A stretch of DNA of 22,098 nucleotides from the NCBI GenBank assembly GCA_934717895.1, contig CAKUZO010000028.1, positions 1 to 22,098 on the forward strand. Direction: 5' to 3'. The first letter of the stretch is position 1; the number at the start of each line of letters is the position of its first letter. Both the position numbers and the translations under genes were made by a program. This DNA comes from an uncultured Candidatus Melainabacteria bacterium (GTDB taxonomy: Bacteria; Cyanobacteriota; Vampirovibrionia; Gastranaerophilales; Gastranaerophilaceae). Positions 7,234-14,067 of the stretch are shown here, piece after piece. The notes below the pieces were generated by a model. It ran no database searches. It was not told the origin of the DNA and saw only the letters and a program-made list of their open reading frames with translations.

Positions 7234-8172
7234 TTACAGAACCGCTTTTATTGCCTCAATCATGCCTGTTTCATCAGCAATATTTTTGCCTGCAATATCA
7301 AATGCTGTGCCATGTCCCGGAGAAGTCCTGATAACATCAAGCCCTATTGTCATATTTACTGTTTTGTCGCCGGCAACTGTTTTAATCGGGATTAGCCCCT
7401 GATCGTGATAATTTGCAATATAGCAATCATAAGTCGGACGAGTTGTTTCAAATTTTTCGCCAAAAGTAGTTGCCAAATATTCCCTTGCGGCATCAACAAA
7501 CAAAGTGTCAGCAGGAAGAGGCTTGGTTATATTAATCCCTTTGTGGCGTAACTCATTCACTGCCGGAATTAAAATCTCAATTTCTTCTCGACCTAAAATC
7601 CCGTCTTCACCGGCATGCGGATTAAACCCACATAGGGCAAATCGTGGATTTTTTATCCCAAAATGTTGATTGAAAAAATCTTTTAAGTTCAAAACTTTTT
7701 CAACAACCACATCTTTTGTCAGGTTAATATCTTTCAACGCCACATGTCGAGTCAAAAGTAACACTCTAAAATCTTCCGCTAAGAACAACATTTCTGCAAG
7801 TTGCCCATTATGTGCAAGATATTTTTGCAAAATTTCTGTTTGTCCGTTATATTTATGCCCTGCCAAATACAGTGCATTTTTTGCAACCGGAGCTGTTACA
7901 ATCGCTTTTGCTCCGATTTCACACGCCTTTTTTATGGACTGAAAAGAAAATTCGCCACTTTCCTTCGTAACCTCGCCGACCTTAATCTCTGAATTAAAAG
8001 GAATTTCAATAATTTCGTATTCCTTATCCAATTTTCCGTAAAAATCAAGAATTTTTCTGTTTGAAACAAGGACGATATTATCAGGGTTAAGACCAAGCTT
8101 ATTAAGAGCTTTTATCGTAATCTCGGCTCCTATACCATTTGGATCCCCAGTTGTAATCGCTATTTTACGCAT
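7234..8172 (-). CDS. pdxA: PdxA-family dehydrogenase (4-hydroxythreonine-4-phosphate / 4-phospho-C4-acid)
   Basis: This 312-aa NAD-dependent enzyme has clear PdxA marks: ITTGDPNGIGAEI at the N-terminus, IVTAPVAKNALYLAG, HKYNGQTE, the metal-binding histidines H143 (LLTRHVAL), H186 (GFNPHAGEDG) and H256 (NYHDQGLIP), and SPGHGTAFDIAGK. The start is ATG 8172, which overlaps the stop of the upstream kinase (ATGCGTAA). A longer TTG-started form to 8196 has no support. PdxA proper serves vitamin B6 synthesis. The PdxA2 branch, found next to DUF1537 kinases, oxidises 4-phospho-D-threonate or -erythronate, which then decarboxylates to dihydroxyacetone phosphate. Overlap with such a kinase favours the PdxA2 role, but sequence alone does not exclude B6 synthesis. 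Confidence 0.93.
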   Translation of the reverse strand: MRKIAITTGDPNGIGAEITIKALNKLGLNPDNIVLVSNRKILDFYGKLDKEYEIIEIPFNSEIKVGEVTKESGEFSFQSIKKACEIGAKAIVTAPVAKNALYLAGHKYNGQTEILQKYLAHNGQLAEMLFLAEDFRVLLLTRHVALKDINLTKDVVVEKVLNLKDFFNQHFGIKNPRFALCGFNPHAGEDGILGREEIEILIPAVNELRHKGINITKPLPADTLFVDAAREYLATTFGEKFETTRPTYDCYIANYHDQGLIPIKTVAGDKTVNMTIGLDVIRTSPGHGTAFDIAGKNIADETGMIEAIKAVL

Positions 8173-9487
8173 CTTGAAGCCCGCCATGCGTTTCAAAATA
8201 TTTTAAAATATCAATTAATGTATTCGCATTACCAAGGTTACCGGATTTTGTAACAATCCATTGTGCGTTATGATCCAGTGTTAATGCAATTGCAGGTGCA
8301 ACTTCGTCTACAAGTTGTAATTGGTATGCTCCGATTGCACTACAACATTTGTAAGAAGTTTCGCCACCTAATGTAATTAGTATAACCTCTTTTGCTTCAA
8401 CTACACGTTTTGTCAATTCTGCTAAAAAGTCTGTTATAACACTTGCTAATTTAGCTCTTGTTAATTCTGCATTCAAAGAATCCTCAGAAAAGCCGTCAAA
8501 ATCTTTAATCAACTTTGAAGTGTGGACCACAACTACATTGTCAAATCTGAGATTAGACGTAATTCTTTGCACTAGCTCTTCTGTAACCCCATTTAGTACT
8601 GTTTTTAAGTCTAAACAGATTGTCAAAACATCATCAAATTCATCACTATTTTCAAGTTTCTCAATCTGATTTGCAGTAATTTGAGTTGCACTGCCGGAAA
8701 CAATAAATTTTGGAAGTCGTGGGAAAGTCTTTATAATATGCTCAATATCCAAATCTGCAAACCAAAATTCCCCAAGAGCCTGAGCGAAAGCAGCCGTTCC
8801 TGCCGGCAAAATTTTGTTATCAGATTTTTTTATCGCCAGTGCAATTTGTTCTACGTCAACAGTTGAAACAGCGTCAACTACAATTAATTTTTTGCCACTT
8901 TTAATAAGCTCATTAATCTTTTGAAGAACCGGTCCCGCACCTTTCATAACAGTTTTTAACTCAATACTGCCAACTAAGTCTTGATATTCAGATAAAAGTT
9001 GAGATTTTAATAAAGTCGGAACATGCGATTCACATATTGGGGAATGCGGATCACGAGCCATTTCTGTTCTCTCAATCGGAATTCCTTTCAGCAAATGATA
9101 TCCGCCGACCGTTGTTCTTATTTCCGCCGGAAAAGCCGGAACAACAACAGCAGCATCATATTCTAGTGCAGCCATAATTCCCAAAACTTCAACAGCAATA
9201 TTTCCTCGCAAAGTAGAATCAATTTTTTTGTAGTAAAAATCAGGGTTTAACTTCTCTGCAAACATTTTGGTGGTCTTTAAAACTCTTTCATAAGCAATTT
9301 CCGGCTCAACATTTCTGGATTCTGTTGATATTGCCCAAGTCTGAGTTCCTTTGGCATTAATCGGTTCTATCTCGTCTGAGAGCAAAATTTGTGTATTGGC
9401 ACCCTTTAAGTAAAACTGTAAAGCCGTATCATTTGCCCCAGTTAAATCGTCCGCAATTATTCCTACAATATTAGAATTGATAATCAT
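8165..9487 (-). CDS. Four-carbon acid sugar kinase (DUF1537 family)
   Basis: The 440-aa protein has both halves of the family. The N-terminal domain has GIIADDLTGAND (residues 9-20), YKKIDSTLRGNIAVEV and VVPAFPAEIRTTVGG. The C-terminal nucleotide-binding domain has FIVSGSATQITANQI, ILITLGGETSYKCC and WIVTKSGNLGNANTL near the end. Characterised members phosphorylate D-threonate or D-erythronate at the 4-hydroxyl, and a PdxA2 dehydrogenase acts next. Here that gene overlaps the stop by 8 nt, which supports coupled translation. The start ATG 9487 lies 2 nt after the ssb stop, so the three genes form one operon. The aldolase sometimes seen in such clusters is absent from the window, which is consistent with the dehydrogenase-decarboxylase route. 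Substrate stereochemistry is not readable. Confidence 0.9.
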   Translation of the reverse strand: MIINSNIVGIIADDLTGANDTALQFYLKGANTQILLSDEIEPINAKGTQTWAISTESRNVEPEIAYERVLKTTKMFAEKLNPDFYYKKIDSTLRGNIAVEVLGIMAALEYDAAVVVPAFPAEIRTTVGGYHLLKGIPIERTEMARDPHSPICESHVPTLLKSQLLSEYQDLVGSIELKTVMKGAGPVLQKINELIKSGKKLIVVDAVSTVDVEQIALAIKKSDNKILPAGTAAFAQALGEFWFADLDIEHIIKTFPRLPKFIVSGSATQITANQIEKLENSDEFDDVLTICLDLKTVLNGVTEELVQRITSNLRFDNVVVVHTSKLIKDFDGFSEDSLNAELTRAKLASVITDFLAELTKRVVEAKEVILITLGGETSYKCCSAIGAYQLQLVDEVAPAIALTLDHNAQWIVTKSGNLGNANTLIDILKYFETHGGLQDA

Positions 9488-9489
9488 AA

Positions 9490-9825
9490 CTATATCTCTT
9501 GAATATCTCTTTTTGAACCCAACAATCTGATGCTATTTGCAAGTACATAGAAGTTTTCTCTATCGTTTCCGGTTGCTTTGTCTGTCCATTTGTTTAATGC
9601 AATTCTGCCGTCAACAACAACTTGAACTCCTTTTTTTACGTATTCTCCCGCAAATTCCGCAAGCTTATCCCAAACATCAATATTGAACCAGTCTGCAACT
9701 TCTGATTTTGTTTTTGCGTCCCATCTGTTTACAGCAATAGAAAAATTTGCCTTAACTTTTCCTGACTCAAAATATCTGATTTCGGCGTCACGTCCGACTC
9801 TGCCTACTAAAACTGTTGAATTCAT
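9490..9825 (-). CDS. ssb: Single-stranded DNA-binding protein (short form)
   Basis: This 111-aa protein is essentially one OB fold: STVLVGRVGRDAEIRYFESG, FSIAVNRW, ADWFNIDVWDKLAEFAGEYV, KKGVQVVVDGRIALNKW, and NFYVLANSIRLLG. It binds ssDNA in replication and repair, presumably as a tetramer. It ends in SKRDIQEI. The disordered linker and the acidic tip (DDDIPF-type), which in most bacteria recruits partner proteins, are missing. ATG 9825 has GAAAGAGG about 6 nt upstream. It is the first gene of the ssb-kinase-pdxA operon and is divergent from gatD. A second, full-length SSB may exist elsewhere in the genome. Confidence 0.95.
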   Translation of the reverse strand: MNSTVLVGRVGRDAEIRYFESGKVKANFSIAVNRWDAKTKSEVADWFNIDVWDKLAEFAGEYVKKGVQVVVDGRIALNKWTDKATGNDRENFYVLANSIRLLGSKRDIQEI

Positions 9826-9895
9826 TTAGAACCTCTTTCCATGTATAATTTAAATACTTACATGATTTTACTACAAAAACATCTTTGCCTGCAAA

Positions 9896-9926
9896 GTTTG
9901 GTTACTTTTTGTAACGATTCCCAAAC
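9896..9926. promoter_or_regulatory. Imperfect dyad in the ssb/gatD divergent spacer
   Basis: Core arms GTTAC (9901-9905) and GTAAC (9911-9915) flank TTTTT. Outer arms GTTTGG (9896-9901) and CCAAAC (9921-9926) extend it with a 6-nt asymmetry. It lies between two divergent genes, where a regulator site would be expected. The role is unproven. Confidence 0.35.
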
Positions 9927-9979
9927 TCCTACAATATCACGACAAATCTTGGAAATTATTTTCAGATTTTGAATATATG

Positions 9980-9988
9980 TGATATAAT
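9980..9988 (+). promoter_or_regulatory. Extended -10 promoter of gatD (leaderless start)
   Basis: TGA plus a perfect TATAAT (9983-9988), only 9 nt before ATG 9998. The predicted transcription start (about 9995) leaves no room for a ribosome site. Confidence 0.7.
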
Positions 9989-9997
9989 TGGCATGTT

Positions 9998-10732
9998 ATG
10001 GAAGAGAAAAATTTAAAATTATCTATTGCACACTTATACCCAAAACTTCTTAATTTATATGGAGATATGGGAAACATAATTACACTTGTAAAACGTTGCG
10101 AATGGCGAGGAATTTCTGTTGAAGTTGAACAAATTGATGTCGGCGACAAAATCGGCGAACACGATTTGTATTTCATCGGCGGTGGACAAGACAAACAGCA
10201 ACAAGATGTCGCAAGTGAACTTTATAAAAATAAAGAAATTTTAAAATCAGAGCGTGATAGAGGCGCGGTTTTTCTCGGAATTTGCGGGGGTTATCAACTT
10301 TTTGGGCACTATTATCAACCGTTTGATGGCGAAAAACTTTTGGGCATAAGCCTTATGGACGCTTATACAATTGCCGGCAAAAAACGTTTTATCGGAAATG
10401 TTACTGTTGAAACAGAGTTTTTAACTCCGAAAACTCTTGTCGGGTTTGAAAATCACAGTGGTTTAACGTACTTGCAAGGTGATACAAAACCGCTAGGGAA
10501 AGTAATTGTCGGAAATGGTAACAACGGGGAAGATAAAACTGCCGGCGGTAGGTACAAAAATGTTTTTGGAACATATCTTCATGGGTCTTTGTTGCCGAAA
10601 AACCCTCATTTTGCAGATTATTTAATCGAACTTGCACTTGAAAAACGATATGGTGAAAAGATTAAATTGTCGAAGTTGGACGACAAAATTGAGATAATGA
10701 CACACGAGTCGTTGGTTGGGAAAGCTTATTAA
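9998..10732 (+). CDS. gatD: GatD-type glutaminase subunit of lipid II isoglutaminyl synthase
   Basis: This 244-aa class I glutamine amidotransferase of the CobB/CobQ-like type starts with LSIAHLYPKLLNLYGDMGN, the GatD-typical opening. The nucleophile elbow is LGICGGYQ with C96, and the catalytic histidine is H195 in GTYLHGSLLPKNPHFAD. FIGGGQDKQQ lies between. GatD hydrolyses glutamine and passes ammonia to MurT, which amidates the D-Glu of lipid II on the cytoplasmic face. In many bacteria murT is directly upstream. Here it is not: the upstream neighbour is ssb on the other strand. The ATG follows an extended -10 by 9 nt, so the message is probably leaderless. The stop overlaps the start of gtrA (TAATG). 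Confidence 0.9.
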   Translation: MEEKNLKLSIAHLYPKLLNLYGDMGNIITLVKRCEWRGISVEVEQIDVGDKIGEHDLYFIGGGQDKQQQDVASELYKNKEILKSERDRGAVFLGICGGYQLFGHYYQPFDGEKLLGISLMDAYTIAGKKRFIGNVTVETEFLTPKTLVGFENHSGLTYLQGDTKPLGKVIVGNGNNGEDKTAGGRYKNVFGTYLHGSLLPKNPHFADYLIELALEKRYGEKIKLSKLDDKIEIMTHESLVGKAY

Positions 10733-11157
10733 TGGAAAAGATTTTAAATTTATACAAAAAATGGTGCACAATTTCGGACAAAATAAGATTTTTGCTTATT
10801 GGCGGAGTAAATGCAGGCGTTTCTTACATAATATATGCAATTGCCATTTTTTTAATCGGACAAGAACATTACCAACTTTGCGTTGCGTTACAGTGGATAA
10901 TTTCGTCGGTTTTTTCTTTCGTAAACCAAAAAATCTTTGTATTTTGCACTAAGGGGCACTGGCTCAAAGAATATTGCAAATGTTGCACTACGTGGGTTGT
11001 AAGCTATTTGTGCAACGCATTAATCTTGGAAGCTATCATTCGTTATGTTACAAAAAACGTTTATGTCGGACAATTAGTTTCTATTTTCTTGGCATCTGTT
11101 GTAACTTATGTCTTGTTTAAGCATTTTGCCTTCAAACATCGTAAAAAAGCGGACTAA
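10732..11157 (+). CDS. GtrA-like membrane protein
   Basis: This 141-aa protein has four predicted membrane helices, at about residues 18-42, 48-66, 85-106 and 112-131, and a basic C-terminus (FKHRKKAD). The pattern KIRFLLIGGVNAGVSYIIY, then FVNQKIFVF after helix 2, and FLASVVTYVLFKHFAF at the end matches the GtrA family. GtrA members are thought to help flip lipid-linked sugars for surface polysaccharide or wall modification. It is translationally coupled to gatD (TAATG, 1-nt overlap), so a wall-related role fits, but the actual substrate is unknown. The stop overlaps the stop of the convergent helicase gene. Confidence 0.9.
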   Translation: MEKILNLYKKWCTISDKIRFLLIGGVNAGVSYIIYAIAIFLIGQEHYQLCVALQWIISSVFSFVNQKIFVFCTKGHWLKEYCKCCTTWVVSYLCNALILEAIIRYVTKNVYVGQLVSIFLASVVTYVLFKHFAFKHRKKAD

Positions 11158-13439
11158 TCAATATCAACAGGTTCTCTTAAAATTTTGTCGATCGCTTCTC
11201 GAGCAGTAAATACAAGGGCTTCCGGAACGTTTTCGATTGTCGTAAATTGTCTTAAAACATCTACAACACGCTTGAACGAACGTACAATATCGCCTTCGCC
11301 CATATCAATTTGCTCAATGATTGTATCCCATTCTGCACCTTCAACCCACAATTCAATAAGTGATGAAAAATATGGATTAATATACATTGGAGCTTCAACC
11401 ATATAACGGTTTTGCACCTTTTCAACCTTGCGTCTGATGTTTCTGATAAGGTTCAAAGTTTTTCTAACAGGTTCCGAAATTGGTAAGAACGGAATATCAA
11501 TCCTTAAATCTTCTGTTGTAATTGCACAAATAACTGCTGCAAGTTGTGCCGGTGTAAGGTTTTCAAGTACATTTGAAAAAATAATTTGTGCTATGAATAG
11601 TTCGTTTTCTGATCTGATTTGTGAAGTCGTAATCCCTTGTGAAGTCGGATAATCCTCCCTCAAATAGCCAAAATCTATCAAAACACTTCTGTGAGCAAGG
11701 AATTTGTTCCAGAAAATATCTCGTTGACGCTCAATTTCCTTTTCAATCTTATTGGAGCGAACCCTGAAACGTTCCAAAACCTCAATGTTTTTCGAGTGCT
11801 TTTTGTAAAGTTTGCAAGTGTCGCATTGAAAGCTGTGCATATCTTCAAGCATAGCCTTCGTTTCCTGTCCAAATTGTTTAGCCTCAGGTGAAAGCGGTCT
11901 GTTTTTGGAGCGTTCTTGTTTGCAGATTTTTTTGTAAGTTTGACGATTTTGCACGTAAATATGACGGATTTTGTCATATTTTGCAATGCTGTCATCGCTT
12001 AGTTTGTAAGGGCAAACAAATTCACGAGATTTAATCTCACCTTCAAGTTGTTTTTGAGCAAGCAATAACGGTTGCAATCGTGAGCCTGATGAAAAATATC
12101 CGAAACTTTTTAGGATAAGTTCTTTGGCTTCATCAAGACTAAACCTTTGCAGCAAGTTCAAAACCATTGAATAAGAAGGCGAGAAGCGACTTTCAAGAGG
12201 GTTTGCATCGCTCAAAACAAGTTCTGCAACCTCATCAGGTGTTTGGAATTGTGTTCCGACAATTGTAACGTAACCGACCTCGTCCATTCCTCGACGACCA
12301 GCACGACCGGACATTTGCAAAAATTCACTTGCCGTAAGCATTCTGTGGCCTGAATCTGTCCTTTTGCTTGTAGAGCTGATAACCGTTGAACGTGCCGGCA
12401 TATTTATTCCGGCTGCCAAAGTTTCTGTTGCAAAAACGACTTTTATCAAACCTTTTTGGAATAATTTTTCAACAAGAATTTTCCAAGCCGGTAAAAGTCC
12501 GGCATGGTGTGATGCGACGCCACAAAGCAAGTATTCAATGTGCTTGTTGTTGTATAGGTGTGGGTTTTCGGCAATATATTCATCTACAAACTGCTTTATC
12601 TGTGCTCTTTCACCCTTTGTAATCAAGTCCAAAGATGCACATTTTTCCATCTGTTCGTCGCATTTTCTGCGAGAAAAAGTGAAATATATCGCCGGCAACA
12701 TATCGTTTTCTTGCAAATTACGAATAATTTCTTTTACATAAGATTTTTTATTTTGTAACTTTCTGCCAAAAACACGTTTTTCAGGCTTAATTTTTTTGTT
12801 AAGCTGACCGCTCGGAGTCAATAGTGGCAAAAGTTTTGTCGGCTGAGAGCTGTCAAAATAGAAAAATCTCAAAGGCACAGGTCTAAAATCAGTGTCCACA
12901 AGTTCTGTTTTTGAGTGAACAGTATTTATCCAGTCTGTAAGCTCTTGTGCGTTTGCAACAGTTGCGGAAAGTGCGATTAGCTGAACATTTGTCGGGCAGT
13001 AAATAATACTTTCTTCCCAAACCGTCCCACGTTGTTCGTCGTTCATATAGTGAACTTCATCAAGCACAACGTATTTTACGTCCTTCATATTGTCCGTAAC
13101 CGAGCCGAAATTCGTACCGTATAGCATATTTCGAAAAACTTCTGTCGTCATAACAACGATTTGTGCATTTCTGTTAATAGAAGTGTCGCCCGTTAAAAGC
13201 CCGACTTTCTCTTGACCGTATTTAGTGCCGAAGTCGTAATATTTTTGGTTAGAAAGAGCTTTTAATGGAGTTGTGTAAAAAATCCTTGTTCCATTTTTTA
13301 AAGCATTGTTTATTGCGTGTTCTGCAATTACTGTTTTTCCGGCACCTGTCGGGGCACATACCACAACGCTTTTACCGTCGTCAATAAATTCACATGCCTG
13401 TTTTTGAAAATCATCTAACTCAAATGGAAACTCACTCAT
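11154..13439 (-). CDS. Ski2/HelY-like superfamily 2 RNA helicase with DSHCT domain
   Basis: In this 761-aa protein, residues 1-180 are RecA domain 1 with Walker A APTGAGKT (29-36), TTPLKALSNQKY, LLTGDTS, DEVH (127-130) and SAT (158-160). Domain 2 has IYFTFSRRKCD, ASHHAGLLP, VVFATETLAAGINMPAR and QMSGRAGRRG (375-384). A likely zinc site has C476 and CDTC (539-542) plus H548, similar to the CHxCPxRExH segment of actinobacterial HelY. The last about 170 residues match the DSHCT domain of Ski2/Mtr4. Such helicases occur in cyanobacteria and actinobacteria and are thought to unwind structured RNA in processing or decay. The start ATG has TTGGAGAAG upstream and an extended -10 promoter. Confidence 0.93.
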   Translation of the reverse strand: MSEFPFELDDFQKQACEFIDDGKSVVVCAPTGAGKTVIAEHAINNALKNGTRIFYTTPLKALSNQKYYDFGTKYGQEKVGLLTGDTSINRNAQIVVMTTEVFRNMLYGTNFGSVTDNMKDVKYVVLDEVHYMNDEQRGTVWEESIIYCPTNVQLIALSATVANAQELTDWINTVHSKTELVDTDFRPVPLRFFYFDSSQPTKLLPLLTPSGQLNKKIKPEKRVFGRKLQNKKSYVKEIIRNLQENDMLPAIYFTFSRRKCDEQMEKCASLDLITKGERAQIKQFVDEYIAENPHLYNNKHIEYLLCGVASHHAGLLPAWKILVEKLFQKGLIKVVFATETLAAGINMPARSTVISSTSKRTDSGHRMLTASEFLQMSGRAGRRGMDEVGYVTIVGTQFQTPDEVAELVLSDANPLESRFSPSYSMVLNLLQRFSLDEAKELILKSFGYFSSGSRLQPLLLAQKQLEGEIKSREFVCPYKLSDDSIAKYDKIRHIYVQNRQTYKKICKQERSKNRPLSPEAKQFGQETKAMLEDMHSFQCDTCKLYKKHSKNIEVLERFRVRSNKIEKEIERQRDIFWNKFLAHRSVLIDFGYLREDYPTSQGITTSQIRSENELFIAQIIFSNVLENLTPAQLAAVICAITTEDLRIDIPFLPISEPVRKTLNLIRNIRRKVEKVQNRYMVEAPMYINPYFSSLIELWVEGAEWDTIIEQIDMGEGDIVRSFKRVVDVLRQFTTIENVPEALVFTAREAIDKILREPVDID

Positions 13440-13468
13440 AACTTCTCCAATATTCTAATTCTGTCTAT

Positions 13469-13477
13469 ATTATAACA
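13469..13477 (-). promoter_or_regulatory. Extended -10 promoter of the helicase gene
   Basis: On the minus strand TGT precedes a perfect TATAAT (13469-13474). The -35 position (TAGAAA) is poor, as is common for extended -10 promoters. The leader to ATG 13439 is about 23 nt and carries GGAGAAG. Apart from this promoter, a C8 tract and a terminator, the 13440-13651 gap shows nothing. Confidence 0.6.
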
Positions 13478-13539
13478 TAGTTTTCCGAACTTTTCTATAT
13501 TTTTTGGAGTATTTTTAGACAACTTTTTTGCTTCCACAG

Positions 13540-13547
13540 CCCCCCCC
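13540..13547 (+). repeat. Poly-C tract (C8), intergenic
   Basis: Eight C in an AT-rich spacer, about 65 bp upstream of the helicase -10 box. It is the second long C tract in the window. Confidence 0.9.
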
Positions 13548-13601
13548 TTTTCTTAATACATAAAAGCCTTTCTATCACAGTTGTATGTCTGCAAAAAAAT
13601 A

Positions 13602-13619
13602 ACACCCAAAATCGGGTGT
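13602..13619 (-). terminator. Rho-independent terminator after the 100-aa gene
   Basis: ACACCC/GGGTGT has a 6-bp stem and a 6-nt loop. On the minus strand it is followed by TATTTTTTTG, a good U-run. It is 33 nt beyond the stop codon at 13652. Confidence 0.85.
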
Positions 13620-13651
13620 CATTTTTATAATAATTGATGAGTTGTTGCTTA

Positions 13652-13954
13652 TTAATTTAGCTCATCTTGGGCTTGAAGCTGTTTTTTCTTATAGTTGTGC
13701 ATAACTGCATCAACAAGAAGCTCATAAGATTTCATATTCTCGATATTCGGGAACTCTTCTTTGAGTTGTTCTCTGACCATTGCTTCCAGCCTGCGTTCGT
13801 CAGAACTTGATTTCAATTCGTCAACTCCGCTAATCATACTGATGTAATCAGCATTCTTTTTGTCACGGTTCATAAAATTCAACCAGCGCAACTTTGGACT
13901 GATTTGTTCATTCAAAGTTTTTACAATTTTTAAATTTTTTAAACGTTCCAACAT
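13652..13954 (-). CDS. Small conserved-looking protein of unknown function (100 aa)
   Basis: I do not recognise this family. The 100-aa protein is highly charged, mostly helical and soluble, with no signal peptide, membrane segment or cysteine. It begins MLERLKNLKIVKTLNEQISP and ends with a helix rich in K, Q and E (AVMHNYKKKQLQAQDELN). It is very likely a real gene. The ATG has an AGGAG site about 8 nt upstream, a good U-run terminator follows the stop, and a perfect 18-bp dyad lies about 50 bp upstream. It sits between glyS and the helicase on the same strand, but the terminator and dyad suggest it is its own unit. Confidence 0.75.
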   Translation of the reverse strand: MLERLKNLKIVKTLNEQISPKLRWLNFMNRDKKNADYISMISGVDELKSSSDERRLEAMVREQLKEEFPNIENMKSYELLVDAVMHNYKKKQLQAQDELN

Positions 13955-14000
13955 AAGTTGACTCCTACCAATTTATTTTTTATCTTTTTTTGATTTCCTT

Positions 14001-14018
14001 CTTTACACTATTGTAAAG
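14001..14018 (-). promoter_or_regulatory. Operator-like palindrome upstream of the 100-aa gene
   Basis: CTTTACA and TGTAAAG form 7-bp perfect arms around CTAT. On the minus strand TACAAT (14010-14015), a plausible -10, lies inside the dyad, so a bound protein would block transcription of the 13954 gene. The leader would be about 50 nt. Regulator unknown. Confidence 0.5.
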
Positions 14019-14067
14019 TATCCTGAATTAAAAAATTTACTTTTTTACAGAGATTGTTTACAATTCT

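Noticed and set aside
7670..7992. Plus-strand frames opposite pdxA
   Set aside because: They are antisense to a clearly conserved enzyme and show no family pattern or ribosome site.
8173..8196. TTG-started extension of pdxA
   Set aside because: The family begins at MRKIAITTGDP; the extra residues are coded inside the kinase gene and have no ribosome site.
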